Shown here: piece by piece, positions 1-6,944 of the stretch
Numbering within the stretch: the stretch's first letter is position 1
How the letters are laid out: each line of letters begins with the position of its first letter
Origin: RGIG8700 sp045648505
Lineage (GTDB): Bacteria > Bacillota > Clostridia > RGIG6154
Assembly: GCA_045648505.1 (NCBI GenBank)
Contig: JAZROD010000026.1
Span: forward strand, 1 to 38,397
Length of the DNA: 38,397 nt
Direction of reading: 5' to 3'
Program-made: the position numbers and the translations under genes
The notes under the pieces: model-generated
What the model saw: the letters and a program-made list of their open reading frames with translations, nothing else
What the model was told of the DNA's origin: nothing
Databases searched by the model: none

Positions 1-141
1 TAATGAATTGAAAAGATATATTGATTACTACAACAACGAAAGAATTTCTTTAAAACTAAAAGGAATGAGTCCAGTACAATACCGAACTCATTCACAAGCA
101 AGTTAATATTAAATTTTGTCTAAACTTTGGGGTTCACTTCA
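1..141 (+). mobile_element. 3' end of an IS3-family (IS150-like) insertion sequence
   Basis: The left edge holds the last 34 codons of an IS3-type transposase followed by a 25-bp terminal sequence at 117-141. That sequence, read inward on the minus strand, begins TGAAGTGAACCCC and ends GTTTAGACA, the general form of IS150-group inverted repeats. The rest of the element lies outside the window, so its integrity and target duplication cannot be judged. Confidence 0.8.
2..106 (+). CDS. IS3-family transposase OrfB, C-terminal fragment (5' part outside window)
   Basis: Thirty-four codons are open from the window edge to the TAA at 104-106. They read YYNNERISLKLKGMSPVQYR near the end, the conserved C-terminal signature of the DDE integrase core (rve domain) of IS3/IS150 transposases, which cut and join the ends of the element. 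The catalytic residues lie upstream of the window except possibly the last motif. The frame is intact up to the edge, so the copy may be active. The inverted repeat starts 11 bp after the stop, the normal spacing for this family. Confidence 0.8.
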   Translation, partial: NELKRYIDYYNNERISLKLKGMSPVQYRTHSQAS

Positions 142-178
142 CAACTAGTGGTTTTGATTTTTTATAAAATTTTGCGTT

Positions 179-210
179 CTGGAGTATTTTAACATTCCAG
201 TTTTTATTTT
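179..210 (+). terminator. Weak hairpin with T-run downstream of the IS element
   Basis: CTGGA (179-183) and TCCAG (196-200) can pair, followed by TTTTTATTTT on the plus strand. It overlaps the stop codon of rny on the other strand. The stem is short, so this is a tentative terminator for transcription leaving the IS element. Confidence 0.3.
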
Positions 211-1790
211 GCGTAGTCAATTGCTCTGGTTTCTCTGATAACATTAACTTTAATCTGACCTGGATATTCAAGTTCACTTTCGATTCTCTTAACAATATCT
301 CTTGCCATAATGATAACATCATCATCGTTAACCTGTTCAGGCTTAACCATAATTCTTACTTCTCTACCTGCCTGAATAGCAAATGAGTGATCAACACCTT
401 CAAAATCGTTTGTGATTTCTTCAAGCTTTTCAAGTCTCTTGATGTATGTTTCAACATTTTCGCGTCTTGCACCAGGTCTTGCAGCTGAAATTGTATCTGC
501 TGCCTGAATGATAAATGCAAGCTCTGTTGTTGCTTCAACATCACCGTGGTGAGCGTGAACTGCGTGAATAATATCAGGATTTTCTTTGCTCTTTCTTAAA
601 ATGTCAACACCGATTTCGATATGTGTACCTTCAACCTCATGGTCTACGGCTTTACCGATATCGTGAAGGAGACCTGCTCTTCTTGCAATAGCCGGATCCA
701 TACCAAGCTCTGATGCAATAAGACCTGCAACCTGTGCTACTTCGATAGAATGCTTAAGAACATTCTGTCCGTAGCTTGTTCTGAATTTAAGACGACCAAG
801 GAGTTTGATAATATCCATTGGAATACCGTGAACGCCTGCGTCAAATGTTGCTTTTTCGCCTTCTTCTTTGATTGTATTATCTACATCTCTCTTTGCTCTT
901 TCAACTGTTTCTTCAATTCTTGCAGGATGAATTCTTCCGTCAGAAATGAGTTTTTCAAGAGCAACTCTTGCTACTTCTCTTCTTATTGGGTCAAAACCTG
1001 AAATAACAACTGCTTCAGGAGTATCGTCAATAATAAGGTCAATACCTGTTAAGGTTTCAAGGGTTCTGATGTTTCTTCCTTCTCTACCGATAATTCTACC
1101 CTTCATATCGTCACTTGGAAGGTTTACTACAGAAACTGTTGTTTCTGCAACATGGTCGGCTGAACATCTCTGTACTGCCGCACTTAAAATGTTTCTTGCT
1201 TTCTTTTCAGACTCTTCTTTAATGTTGTTTTCAGCTTCTTTAATAATCATAGCTGTTTCGTGTCTGATTTCGCTTTCCATATTCTTTAATAAGTATTCTT
1301 TAGCTTCTCCGGCGCTTAAACCTGAAAGCTTTTCAAGGACTGCAGTTTGTTCTTTAAGTGTATCGTTGATTTGTTCTTTAATAGCATCTGCTTCTTTAAT
1401 TTTGTTGTTTAAAATTTCGTCCTTCTTGTCAAGATTTTCTGCTTTTTTATCAAGAGCTTCTTCTTTCTGCTGATTTCTGTGCTCCTGTCTTTGAACTTCG
1501 CTTCTTCTTTCTTTGATTTCTTTATCGATTTCTGCTTTTAAATTCTGGCTTTCTTCTTTTGCTTCAAGTAAAATTTCTCTCTTTTTATTTTCAGCATTTT
1601 TGATAGCATCATTTACAATAGCTGTAGCCTGCTGTTCTGCACTGCCGATTTGCTTTTCAGCAACCATTTTTCTGTATGCAATACCTACTGCAAAAGCAAT
1701 TATCGCTACAACCACATTTAAAGCAATCAATATATAATGTATGATATCTATATTAAACACCTCCTTAAAAATATATTTATCATATTTCAA
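204..1790 (-). CDS. rny: Ribonuclease Y
   Basis: Membrane-anchored endoribonuclease that starts mRNA decay in Firmicutes. Numbered from the TTG at 1790, the protein (528 aa) has a membrane segment at about 20-38, a long charged coiled coil at about 45-200, a KH domain with the GxxG loop GREG at 235-238, and an HD domain with the metal-binding pair H376-D377 in LLHDIGKAVDHE. Length and order match the family. The start is unclear. An excellent Shine-Dalgarno AAGGAGGTG (1758-1766) lies inside the frame and is not followed by ATG, GTG or TTG at normal distance. The best-placed codon is ATA at 1749-1751, while the TTG at 1790 has no ribosome site. The real N-terminus is therefore probably near residue 14, just before the membrane segment. 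Transcribed alone from the promoter at 1823-1851. Confidence 0.96.
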   Translation of the reverse strand: MKYDKYIFKEVFNIDIIHYILIALNVVVAIIAFAVGIAYRKMVAEKQIGSAEQQATAIVNDAIKNAENKKREILLEAKEESQNLKAEIDKEIKERRSEVQRQEHRNQQKEEALDKKAENLDKKDEILNNKIKEADAIKEQINDTLKEQTAVLEKLSGLSAGEAKEYLLKNMESEIRHETAMIIKEAENNIKEESEKKARNILSAAVQRCSADHVAETTVSVVNLPSDDMKGRIIGREGRNIRTLETLTGIDLIIDDTPEAVVISGFDPIRREVARVALEKLISDGRIHPARIEETVERAKRDVDNTIKEEGEKATFDAGVHGIPMDIIKLLGRLKFRTSYGQNVLKHSIEVAQVAGLIASELGMDPAIARRAGLLHDIGKAVDHEVEGTHIEIGVDILRKSKENPDIIHAVHAHHGDVEATTELAFIIQAADTISAARPGARRENVETYIKRLEKLEEITNDFEGVDHSFAIQAGREVRIMVKPEQVNDDDVIIMARDIVKRIESELEYPGQIKVNVIRETRAIDYAK

Positions 1791-1822
1791 TAAGAACTAA
1801 ATATACACAAAAAGCTAATTAT

Positions 1823-1851
1823 ATTTTAGCCTTTTTTTTGCCTCTTGTCAA
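1823..1851 (-). promoter_or_regulatory. Promoter of rny
   Basis: On the minus strand TTGACA (1846-1851), a 17-bp spacer and TAAAAT (1823-1828). It predicts transcription starting near 1816 and a leader of about 65 nt before the Shine-Dalgarno-proximal start. Confidence 0.7.
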
Positions 1852-1869
1852 GGAATTTTCAAAAACATC

Positions 1870-1898
1870 TGTATTTTTTTTAAAAAGTATGTTATAAT
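1870..1898 (+). promoter_or_regulatory. Promoter of the DnaD-like gene
   Basis: A consensus -10 TATAAT lies at 1893-1898. The matching -35 (TGTATT at 1870-1875) is weak. The predicted leader is only about 10 nt, with a poor ribosome site (GGTGA at 1906-1910) before ATG 1915. Confidence 0.5.
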
Positions 1899-1914
1899 CA
1901 TATACGGTGATTTT

Positions 1915-2838
1915 ATGAAGTTTAAAACAGATAAGGGATTTTCGGGAAATTTGGTGTTTCAGGAACAGGTTATTTTATCTGCCCTTGAAGATTTTTCCCA
2001 TATTGAACTTAAACTATTTTTATATATCTGCATACTTTGTCAGGGCAAGAAAAGTGTTGAACTTGAAGATGTTGCAAAGAAGTTTTCTTTAGAGCTTGCA
2101 ACTCTTGCCGACATTCTTGCAAGCCTTGAGAAAAAAGGTGTTATTAAATTTTCAGGTGACAGTATTACTTTAAAATACAAAGACGAAAAACCTGAATTCA
2201 TAATAAAACCTGCTCTTGATCCTGAAGCTTTATTAAGTACATCTCAAAGCGAAACCAGAGAAATTATTACTGCGGCAGAAAAGTGTTTTGGTAAAATGCT
2301 CGCTCCTAAAGACATTGACTCTATAATGAATGTGAAGCATTACTACTCCTTCCCTTCTTCAGTTCTTGCGGCGATGCTTGGCTATCTTGAAGGCTTTGAA
2401 AGAAAATCAATTGCACTTATAGAAAAAACTGCAATTGACTGGTACGAAAAAGAGATAAACACACTTGAAAAAGCTCACGAATACATAAGAATTCTTGAAG
2501 AAAACAATATAAGATACAAAACTCTTGCTTCAACTCTCGGAATTTTCGGCAGAAGCCTTACGAAAAAAGAAAAAGAATATGCCGACAAATGGGCAAAGGT
2601 TTACACTATGGAGCAAATCAGGGAAGCTTATGAAAAAACAATTGACCTTACAGGCAAGATAAGTTTTTCATATATGAATTCAATTTTAGAGGGTAAAGGC
2701 GAAAAACCGTCAGGTAAAACACCTGTCAAAAGAGTTAAGCCCTCTGGCTTTAACAATTTTGAGCAAAAAAATAAAAATTTACCGTCAGAATTAGATACCT
2801 TAAGAAATATGATGAAAGATTTGAAAGGAAATAAATAA
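1915..2838 (+). CDS. DnaD/DnaB-domain replication initiation protein
   Basis: 307-aa protein related to the Firmicute DnaD/DnaB helicase-loading factors, which remodel origin DNA and help bring in the replicative helicase. The N-terminal 80 residues look like a winged-helix unit (VELEDVAKKFSLELATLADILASLEKKGVIKF). A DnaD-like helical domain follows around 190-260, where the WAKVYTMEQIREAYEKTI segment resembles the YxxxI region of DnaD. The C-terminal 50 residues are basic and low in complexity, as in DnaD proteins. The stop overlaps the start of the next gene by one base (TAATG), so the pair is translationally coupled, as in dnaB-dnaI operons. Exact family member (DnaD versus DnaB) not decided. 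Confidence 0.85.
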   Translation: MKFKTDKGFSGNLVFQEQVILSALEDFSHIELKLFLYICILCQGKKSVELEDVAKKFSLELATLADILASLEKKGVIKFSGDSITLKYKDEKPEFIIKPALDPEALLSTSQSETREIITAAEKCFGKMLAPKDIDSIMNVKHYYSFPSSVLAAMLGYLEGFERKSIALIEKTAIDWYEKEINTLEKAHEYIRILEENNIRYKTLASTLGIFGRSLTKKEKEYADKWAKVYTMEQIREAYEKTIDLTGKISFSYMNSILEGKGEKPSGKTPVKRVKPSGFNNFEQKNKNLPSELDTLRNMMKDLKGNK

Positions 2839-3800
2839 TGAATAATACTCTTTTCAAAAAAGCACAGGATATTTTAAGTTCAATCAAACTTAAAAACAAA
2901 ATTATCCGTGAAGAAAGAACAAAAGAAATCTATTCTAAAATAACAAGAATTGCAGAAATAGACAAAGAGATTTCCACACTTGGTCTTGAACTTACCAAAA
3001 GTATGCTTGCAAAGAAAAATCCGGAAGAAGCTCTGCAGCAGTTCAAAAAAGGTGCAGCAAAGCTTAATATGGAAAAATATGAGCTTTTGGTTGAAAACGG
3101 GTATGACCCTGATTATACAGATGAGCTTTTCAACTGCCAGAAATGTAAGGACGAGGGTTTTGTTAACGGAAAGCTTTGTTCTTGTCTGGAAAAAATCTAC
3201 AAAGAACTTGTATATAAAGCGGCAAATCTTCCAATACTTATGGATGAACAGTCTTTTGACACCTTTAATCTTGATTTTTACCCCGACAGTGACGATGAAT
3301 TTTCACCAAGAAAAGTTATGGAACTGGTTTATAACTATTGCAAAGAATACGCCGCAACTTTCGGCGAAGAAAGTGACAATCTTCTTATGTACGGCGGAAC
3401 AGGTCTTGGAAAAACAATGCTTTCAAGCTGTATCGCAAAAGAGGTTATAGACAAGGGATTTAAGGTTTATTATCAGCCTGCCTACAGAATTTTCTCCTTG
3501 TTTGAGTCCAACAAATTCACAAATGAGCAGGACGAAGCCGTTAAAGCACAGATAAAATATATATTCAATTCCGATTTATTAATAATTGATGATTTAGGAA
3601 CAGAACTTGTAACAACTTACACAGCTGAGGTTCTGTTCGACCTTATAAACACAAGAATTAATTCCGGCAAAAAAACAATAATCAACACAAATTTAAGTCT
3701 TGAAGATATTGAAACAATATATTCTGCGAGAATTAGTTCAAGACTTATGGGCAACTATAAAAGACTGCTTTTAATTGGCGATGACATAAGAAAAATGTAA
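2838..3800 (+). CDS. DnaC/DnaI-like helicase-loader ATPase
   Basis: 320-aa AAA+ protein of the DnaC/IstB/DnaI group, which loads the replicative helicase onto origin DNA. After a helical N-terminus comes a probable zinc site (C100, C103, C114, C116). Then Walker A GGTGLGKT (186-193), Walker B LLIIDD (247-252), sensor-1 IINTN near 281-285 and an SRL arginine-finger box (301-303). All ATPase residues are present. DnaI proteins carry a similar N-terminal zinc domain that binds the helicase. Pairing with the DnaD-like gene upstream supports a role in chromosome replication rather than transposition, because IstB partners would sit beside a transposase gene. Confidence 0.9.
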   Translation: MNNTLFKKAQDILSSIKLKNKIIREERTKEIYSKITRIAEIDKEISTLGLELTKSMLAKKNPEEALQQFKKGAAKLNMEKYELLVENGYDPDYTDELFNCQKCKDEGFVNGKLCSCLEKIYKELVYKAANLPILMDEQSFDTFNLDFYPDSDDEFSPRKVMELVYNYCKEYAATFGEESDNLLMYGGTGLGKTMLSSCIAKEVIDKGFKVYYQPAYRIFSLFESNKFTNEQDEAVKAQIKYIFNSDLLIIDDLGTELVTTYTAEVLFDLINTRINSGKKTIINTNLSLEDIETIYSARISSRLMGNYKRLLLIGDDIRKM

Positions 3801-3807
3801 GTTTCAC

Positions 3808-3836
3808 TTGCATTATTTTCAAAAATATGGTATTCT
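3808..3836 (+). promoter_or_regulatory. Promoter of yajC
   Basis: TTGCAT (3808-3813), 17-bp spacer, TATTCT (3831-3836), followed by the AGGAGG ribosome site at 3851-3856. It starts only 7 bp after the stop of the preceding gene. Confidence 0.6.
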
Positions 3837-3864
3837 ACATAGAAAGAAACAGGAGGATATAAAA

Positions 3865-4272
3865 ATGAAAAAAATACTTTCAATACTCGCTATGCTTTTA
3901 GCATTTGCAACACCTGCACTTGCAGAAGGTGAAGCTGCTGCTGCAGGAAGTGGAACAATGGGAATGATTATTTATTTTGTAATCATCATTGCAGTTTTCT
4001 ATTTCCTTTTAATCAGACCACAGAAAAAAAAAGAAAAAGAAGCACAGGCTATGATTGATTCAATCAAAAAAGGTGATAAAATCACAACAATCGGTGGTTT
4101 CCACGGTAAAGTTCTTTCAGTTAAAAACGGCGTTATCACTCTCCAGATGGGTGACAATAAAGTTAAACTTGACACATGGGCTGTTAAGTCAGTAGACAAA
4201 GCAGCTGATGTTAAAGAAGTTGTTGAAATTGAAGAACCTGAAGTTATTGAAGAAGAAACAACAGAAGAATAA
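3865..4272 (+). CDS. yajC: YajC family preprotein translocase accessory protein
   Basis: 135-aa protein associated with the SecDF-YajC complex that assists Sec export. Start ATG 3865 follows AGGAGG with 8-bp spacing; an in-frame upstream extension lacks a ribosome site. There is a signal-like N-terminus (MKKILSILAMLLAFATPALA) with a possible AxA cleavage site, then the usual YajC membrane segment (about 34-51) ending LLIRPQKKKEKE. The conserved GDKITTIGGFHGKV core follows, and the acidic tail is rich in Glu. The extra hydrophobic leader ahead of the normal membrane segment is seen in some clostridial YajC proteins. It has its own promoter and is closed by a strong terminator. Confidence 0.93.
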   Translation: MKKILSILAMLLAFATPALAEGEAAAAGSGTMGMIIYFVIIIAVFYFLLIRPQKKKEKEAQAMIDSIKKGDKITTIGGFHGKVLSVKNGVITLQMGDNKVKLDTWAVKSVDKAADVKEVVEIEEPEVIEEETTEE

Positions 4273-4279
4273 TAAAAAT

Positions 4280-4316
4280 ACCCTCTGCATATTATTTTGC
4301 AGAGGGTGATTTTTTT
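4280..4316 (+). terminator. Terminator of yajC, overlapping the next gene's ribosome site
   Basis: Perfect 10-bp stem ACCCTCTGCA / TGCAGAGGGT (4280-4289, 4298-4307) followed by a run of seven T. The right arm contains AGAGGG, the only Shine-Dalgarno candidate for the TTG start at 4315. Confidence 0.85.
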
Positions 4317-4701
4317 GAATATATTTAACAACTCATACAAAAGCAGTTTTATTTCTTCTTTATTCAGTGTTATTATTTGTTTTTTTCTTTTGTGCATTTT
4401 TGCCGCAATGATTACATACACCAATATAAGTGAAAAGCTTATACCTGTTCTGGCAAAAGCTTCATTATATTTTTCTGCGGTGCTTGGCGGTTTTATATCT
4501 GCCTTCAGGAAAAATTCAGGCGGTCTTATAAGAGGCGTTATCTGCGGGCTTTGCATTTGCCTTTTTATGTGTATCGGCGCAATTTTTATGCCTGATTTCA
4601 AATTAACGCTTATGTTTTTGTTCAAGCTTCTGCTTGTAACGGTTTGCAGTTCAATCGGCGGAATAATTTCGGTTAATATTTCATATAAAAAACACAGATA
4701 A
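4315..4701 (+). CDS. TIGR04086-like small integral membrane protein
   Basis: 128-aa protein with about four hydrophobic segments, a basic N-terminus and a KKHR C-terminus. The glycine-rich loops AVLGGFISAFRKNSGGLIRG and SSIGGIISV resemble the TIGR04086 family of Firmicute membrane proteins, commonly found next to yajC. Function unknown. TTG 4315 is preferred because AGAGGGTGA lies 6-14 bp upstream; the alternative TTG at 4297 sits inside the terminator stem without a ribosome site. Expression probably depends on read-through of the yajC terminator, whose stem would hide the ribosome site. Confidence 0.7.
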   Translation: MNIFNNSYKSSFISSLFSVIICFFLLCIFAAMITYTNISEKLIPVLAKASLYFSAVLGGFISAFRKNSGGLIRGVICGLCICLFMCIGAIFMPDFKLTLMFLFKLLLVTVCSSIGGIISVNISYKKHR

Positions 4702-4705
4702 CATA

Positions 4706-4733
4706 TTGCATTTGACATTTCTTTATGATATAC
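4706..4733 (+). promoter_or_regulatory. Promoter of ireB
   Basis: TTGCAT (4706-4711), 17-bp spacer, TATACT (4728-4733). AGGAGGG follows at 4748-4754, just before ATG 4761. Confidence 0.65.
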
Positions 4734-4760
4734 TAAAACAAATGATAGGAGGGATACTGA

Positions 4761-5009
4761 ATGGATTTTAATGAAACAATGAAACTTAATGTTGAACACG
4801 ATGCTAAAGCAGATGCCCGTGAAATTATGGACACTGTTTACAATGCACTTAAAGAAAAGGGATACAGTCCCGTTAGCCAGATTGTTGGTTATTTCCTTTC
4901 AGGCGATCCAACTTACATCACAAGCCACAACAATGCAAGAAGTCTTATAAGAAAGCTTGAAAGAGATGAGCTTTTAGAAGAAATTGTTAAAGCTTATTTA
5001 GGTGAATAA
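4761..5009 (+). CDS. ireB: IreB family regulatory phosphoprotein (UPF0297)
   Basis: 82-aa protein matching the UPF0297/IreB family along its full length (ETMKLN near the N-terminus, GYSPVSQIVGYFLSGDPTYITSHNNAR in the middle, EIVKAYL at the end). IreB in Enterococcus is a substrate of the PASTA kinase IreK and affects cell-envelope stress and cephalosporin resistance. In many Firmicutes the gene sits before ruvX and a DUF1292 gene. Those partners are absent here, and an FMN riboswitch follows instead. Strong ribosome site and own promoter. Confidence 0.93.
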   Translation: MDFNETMKLNVEHDAKADAREIMDTVYNALKEKGYSPVSQIVGYFLSGDPTYITSHNNARSLIRKLERDELLEEIVKAYLGE

Positions 5010-5025
5010 TTTAAAAACAAAATAA

Positions 5026-5181
5026 TTTCAGGGCGGGGCGAACTTCCCCACCGGTGGTAAAAGCCCACGAGAATTTAGTTGCATACGGAATTGAGTTTTT
5101 GTAGGTTTATAGCCCACGAGCCTTTATGGTTGATTTGGTGAGATTCCAAAGCCGACGGTATAGTCCGGATGAGAGAAATTC
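5026..5181 (+). ncRNA. FMN riboswitch (RFN element)
   Basis: The conserved RFN blocks are visible in order: GGGCGGGGCGAACTTCCCCACCGG, then GGTAAAAGCCCACGAG, then a second AGCCCACGAG, GATTTGGTGAGATTCCAAAGCCGACGG and AGTCCGGATGAGAGAA. FMN binding is expected to favour the terminator hairpin at 5199-5231 and shut off ribU. The aptamer begins 16 bp after the ireB stop, so its promoter must overlap the end of ireB. Confidence 0.97.
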
Positions 5182-5198
5182 TTGTTAAAGTATTTTTT

Positions 5199-5231
5199 AA
5201 GCATACGCCCTTTAAGGTGTATGCTTTTATT
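5199..5231 (+). terminator. Expression-platform terminator of the FMN riboswitch
   Basis: Hairpin AAGCATAC / GTGTATGCTT (with G-T pairing) around the loop CCCTTTAA, followed by TTTTATTTT. It lies between the aptamer and ribU, as expected for transcriptional attenuation. Confidence 0.8.
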
Positions 5232-5254
5232 TTAAAACGAAAGGATTAAATGTT

Positions 5255-5839
5255 ATGAAAAATTTAAGAAAATGGATAGCTTGTTCAATGTTTTCAGCAA
5301 TAGCAGTTATACTTATGTTCTTTTTTGAATTTGCGCTCCCCTTTCTTCCACCTTACCTCAAGGTAGATTTCGGTGAATTGCCTGCTCTTATTTCCGCCTT
5401 TGTATTAGGTCCGTGGTGGGGTGTGCTTGTATGCCTGATAAAAAACCTTGTTTGTCTTACAACTACAGCTACAGCAGGTGTTGGCGAGCTTGCAAACTTT
5501 ATAATTGGTGCTCTTTTCGTTTTCCCTGCAGGATATATATACAGAAAGAAAAAAACAAAATCTGTTGCAATAACAGGTTGCCTTGCAGGTATACTTCTTT
5601 CAGGTATTGTAAGTTTTTTTGTTAACTATTATATTACATATCCTTTTTATGCCGCGGTTATGATGCCTTATGATGTTATCATTGGAATGTACTCTGCCAT
5701 CTGCCCATGGGCAAACACACTTATAAGAGGTCTTCTGGTTTTCAACCTTCCTTTGACTTTGGTAAAAGGCATAATTATTTCAATAGTAACTATTCTTGTG
5801 TATAAAAAAATCTCCCCTGTTGTTAAAGGGAAATATTGA
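5255..5839 (+). CDS. ribU: Riboflavin ECF transporter S component RibU
   Basis: 194-aa membrane protein with about six hydrophobic segments, the substrate-binding subunit of an energy-coupling-factor transporter for riboflavin. Family hallmarks are the N-terminal LKVDFGELPALISAFVLGPWWG motif, which forms part of the substrate and coupling surface, and the GELANFIIGALFVFPAGYIY region. The FMN riboswitch directly upstream confirms riboflavin as the substrate. No EcfA or EcfT gene is nearby, so RibU presumably shares a common energising module (group II ECF). Ribosome site AAAGGA precedes; an ATG 5 bases upstream in another frame ends at once. Confidence 0.95.
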   Translation: MKNLRKWIACSMFSAIAVILMFFFEFALPFLPPYLKVDFGELPALISAFVLGPWWGVLVCLIKNLVCLTTTATAGVGELANFIIGALFVFPAGYIYRKKKTKSVAITGCLAGILLSGIVSFFVNYYITYPFYAAVMMPYDVIIGMYSAICPWANTLIRGLLVFNLPLTLVKGIIISIVTILVYKKISPVVKGKY

Positions 5840-5846
5840 TAAATTT

Positions 5847-5880
5847 AAAACGGAGTTTGCCCATTGGGCAACTCCGTTTT
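5847..5880. terminator. Bidirectional terminator between ribU and tRNA-Arg
   Basis: Stem AAAACGGAGTTTGCCCA / GGGCAACTCCGTTTT with one bulged base, A-run on the left and T-run on the right. It serves ribU (plus) and the tRNA (minus). Confidence 0.85.
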
Positions 5881-5881
5881 T

Positions 5882-5958
5882 TGGCGCACCAAAAGGGATT
5901 CGAACCCCCGACCTGCGGTTTAGGAAACCGACGCTCTATCCTGCTGAGCTATTGGTGC
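5882..5958 (-). tRNA. tRNA-Arg (anticodon CCT)
   Basis: 77-nt cloverleaf on the minus strand. Acceptor stem GCACCAA/TTGGTGC, D-arm AGCTCAGCAGGATAGAGC, anticodon loop TTCCTAA (anticodon CCT, reads AGG), T-arm GGGGGTTCGAATCCC, and genome-encoded CCA after discriminator G. It is a single gene, not part of a cluster. Confidence 0.97.
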
Positions 5959-5970
5959 AAACTCTTATAT

Positions 5971-5999
5971 ATTTTATTAGTTAGCCTTTGTTTTGTCAA
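5971..5999 (-). promoter_or_regulatory. Promoter of tRNA-Arg
   Basis: Minus-strand TTGACA (5994-5999), 17-bp spacer, TAAAAT (5971-5976), 13 bp from the mature 5' end. Confidence 0.7.
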
Positions 6000-6003
6000 T
6001 ACT

Positions 6004-6810
6004 CTAGCCAAGATTTTCTTTTTTATACTTATAAGGCGATATGCCTGTTTTCTTTTTAAACACTCTGCAAAAATATGATGGGTTACACATTCCTATAATA
6101 TCCGATATTTCTTCTATGCTTTTCTCCTCTTCGTCTATGAGAAGTTCTTTTGCTTTTTGTATGCGGTAATTAAGCATAAATTCCTGTGGTGAAACTGAAT
6201 AGATATTTACAAAGAGTTTTCTGAAATGCGATGTGCTGTAGCCTGAAATTCTGCTCAATTCTTCAACAGTTACCGATTTATAAAAGTTCATTTTCATATA
6301 CTGAACAGCTTTCCCAAGCTTCATATCAACCTTATATTCTTCTGCGGTGTTAAGCTTATAGGTAATAAGCTCGTAAAGAAGCTTTAAAAAGTTGGAATAC
6401 TCCTTGATTTTATATGCCGTTCCCTCGGCAAGATGGTTTTTATAAAGCTCTCTGAAAAGGCTGAACAATTTAGAATCTGCATCTTTTATAGGTCTTTCTA
6501 TTCCAAGCTTTTCTATGCTTTCGTTTTCATTCAATTCAAACACCACATAATAAAGTGACGCTTTTTCTGTTGGTGATTCATTTGATATAACTGCTCTTTC
6601 ACCCGGTGATAAGTAAAATATATCATTTTTTGCACAAAGGCATTCTTTGTTATAAAGAGAAAAATTCACTTCACCTGAAATTATGTAGTAAAAGGTGCAA
6701 ACATTTGCTTCTCTTTCCCATTTCCAGTTGGGAGTATAGGAATTATAGCCTGATTTTTGATATTTTTTTACCGGTACTTCAAGCTTTTCAAAATTTCTGA
6801 TTTTGTTCAT
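6004..6810 (-). CDS. AraC-family transcriptional regulator 1
   Basis: 268-aa regulator with an N-terminal cupin-like sensor domain (about 25-110) and two helix-turn-helix motifs at the C-terminus: VEELSRISGYSTSHFRKLF and IEEISDIIGMCNPSYFCRVF, ending TGISPYKYKK. ATG 6810 follows AGAGGTG with 8-bp spacing; an in-frame GTG at 6819 lies inside that ribosome site and was not chosen. It is divergent from the operon at 6945-10329 and is a clear paralogue of the regulator at 28552, with similar length, sensor region and DNA-reading helices. Its own -35 (TTTACA) overlaps the distal AGCGA half-site, which suggests autorepression. Ligand unknown, probably a carbohydrate. Confidence 0.92.
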   Translation of the reverse strand: MNKIRNFEKLEVPVKKYQKSGYNSYTPNWKWEREANVCTFYYIISGEVNFSLYNKECLCAKNDIFYLSPGERAVISNESPTEKASLYYVVFELNENESIEKLGIERPIKDADSKLFSLFRELYKNHLAEGTAYKIKEYSNFLKLLYELITYKLNTAEEYKVDMKLGKAVQYMKMNFYKSVTVEELSRISGYSTSHFRKLFVNIYSVSPQEFMLNYRIQKAKELLIDEEEKSIEEISDIIGMCNPSYFCRVFKKKTGISPYKYKKENLG

Positions 6811-6831
6811 TTTATGCACCTCTTTTTGATG

Positions 6832-6860
6832 ATTATAACTCTATTTTTATGAAATGTAAA
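6832..6860 (-). promoter_or_regulatory. Promoter of AraC regulator 1
   Basis: Minus-strand TTTACA (6855-6860), 17-bp spacer, TATAAT (6832-6837). The -35 overlaps the distal AGCGA half-site at 6860-6864. Confidence 0.65.
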
Positions 6861-6884
6861 GCGATTTATGACATTTTTAAGCGA
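6860..6884 (+). promoter_or_regulatory. Putative AraC operator: two direct AGCGA half-sites
   Basis: AGCGA at 6860-6864 and 6880-6884, 20 bp apart in the same orientation, with ATGACATTTTT between them. The proximal site reads AGCGAATTA and ends 8 bp before the -35 box of the 6945 operon. The same arrangement occurs at 28458-28483. Inferred binding site of the adjacent AraC protein. Confidence 0.6.
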
Positions 6885-6892
6885 ATTACATA

Positions 6893-6921
6893 ATGACATA
6901 CACTTTTAAATTTATTATAAT
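6893..6921 (+). promoter_or_regulatory. Promoter of the GH-like/nitrilase operon
   Basis: Weak -35 ATGACA (6893-6898), 17-bp spacer, consensus TATAAT (6916-6921). A poor -35 next to AraC-type half-sites is typical of an activator-dependent promoter. AAAGGAGG precedes ATG 6945. Confidence 0.6.
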
Positions 6922-6944
6922 AAGAAAAAAGGAGGCTTTTTATT

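Noticed and set aside
1808..1840. AAGCTAA...TTAGCCTTTTTTTT hairpin between rny and the DnaD-like gene as a terminator
   Set aside because: The genes are divergent, so there is no transcript to end here on the plus strand; the sequence is explained by the rny promoter on the minus strand.
3999..4799. Long open frame (266 aa) on the minus strand across yajC, the membrane protein and ireB
   Set aside because: It runs antisense to three well-supported genes and crosses a terminator, promoter and ribosome sites, and its product has no recognisable family or ribosome site.
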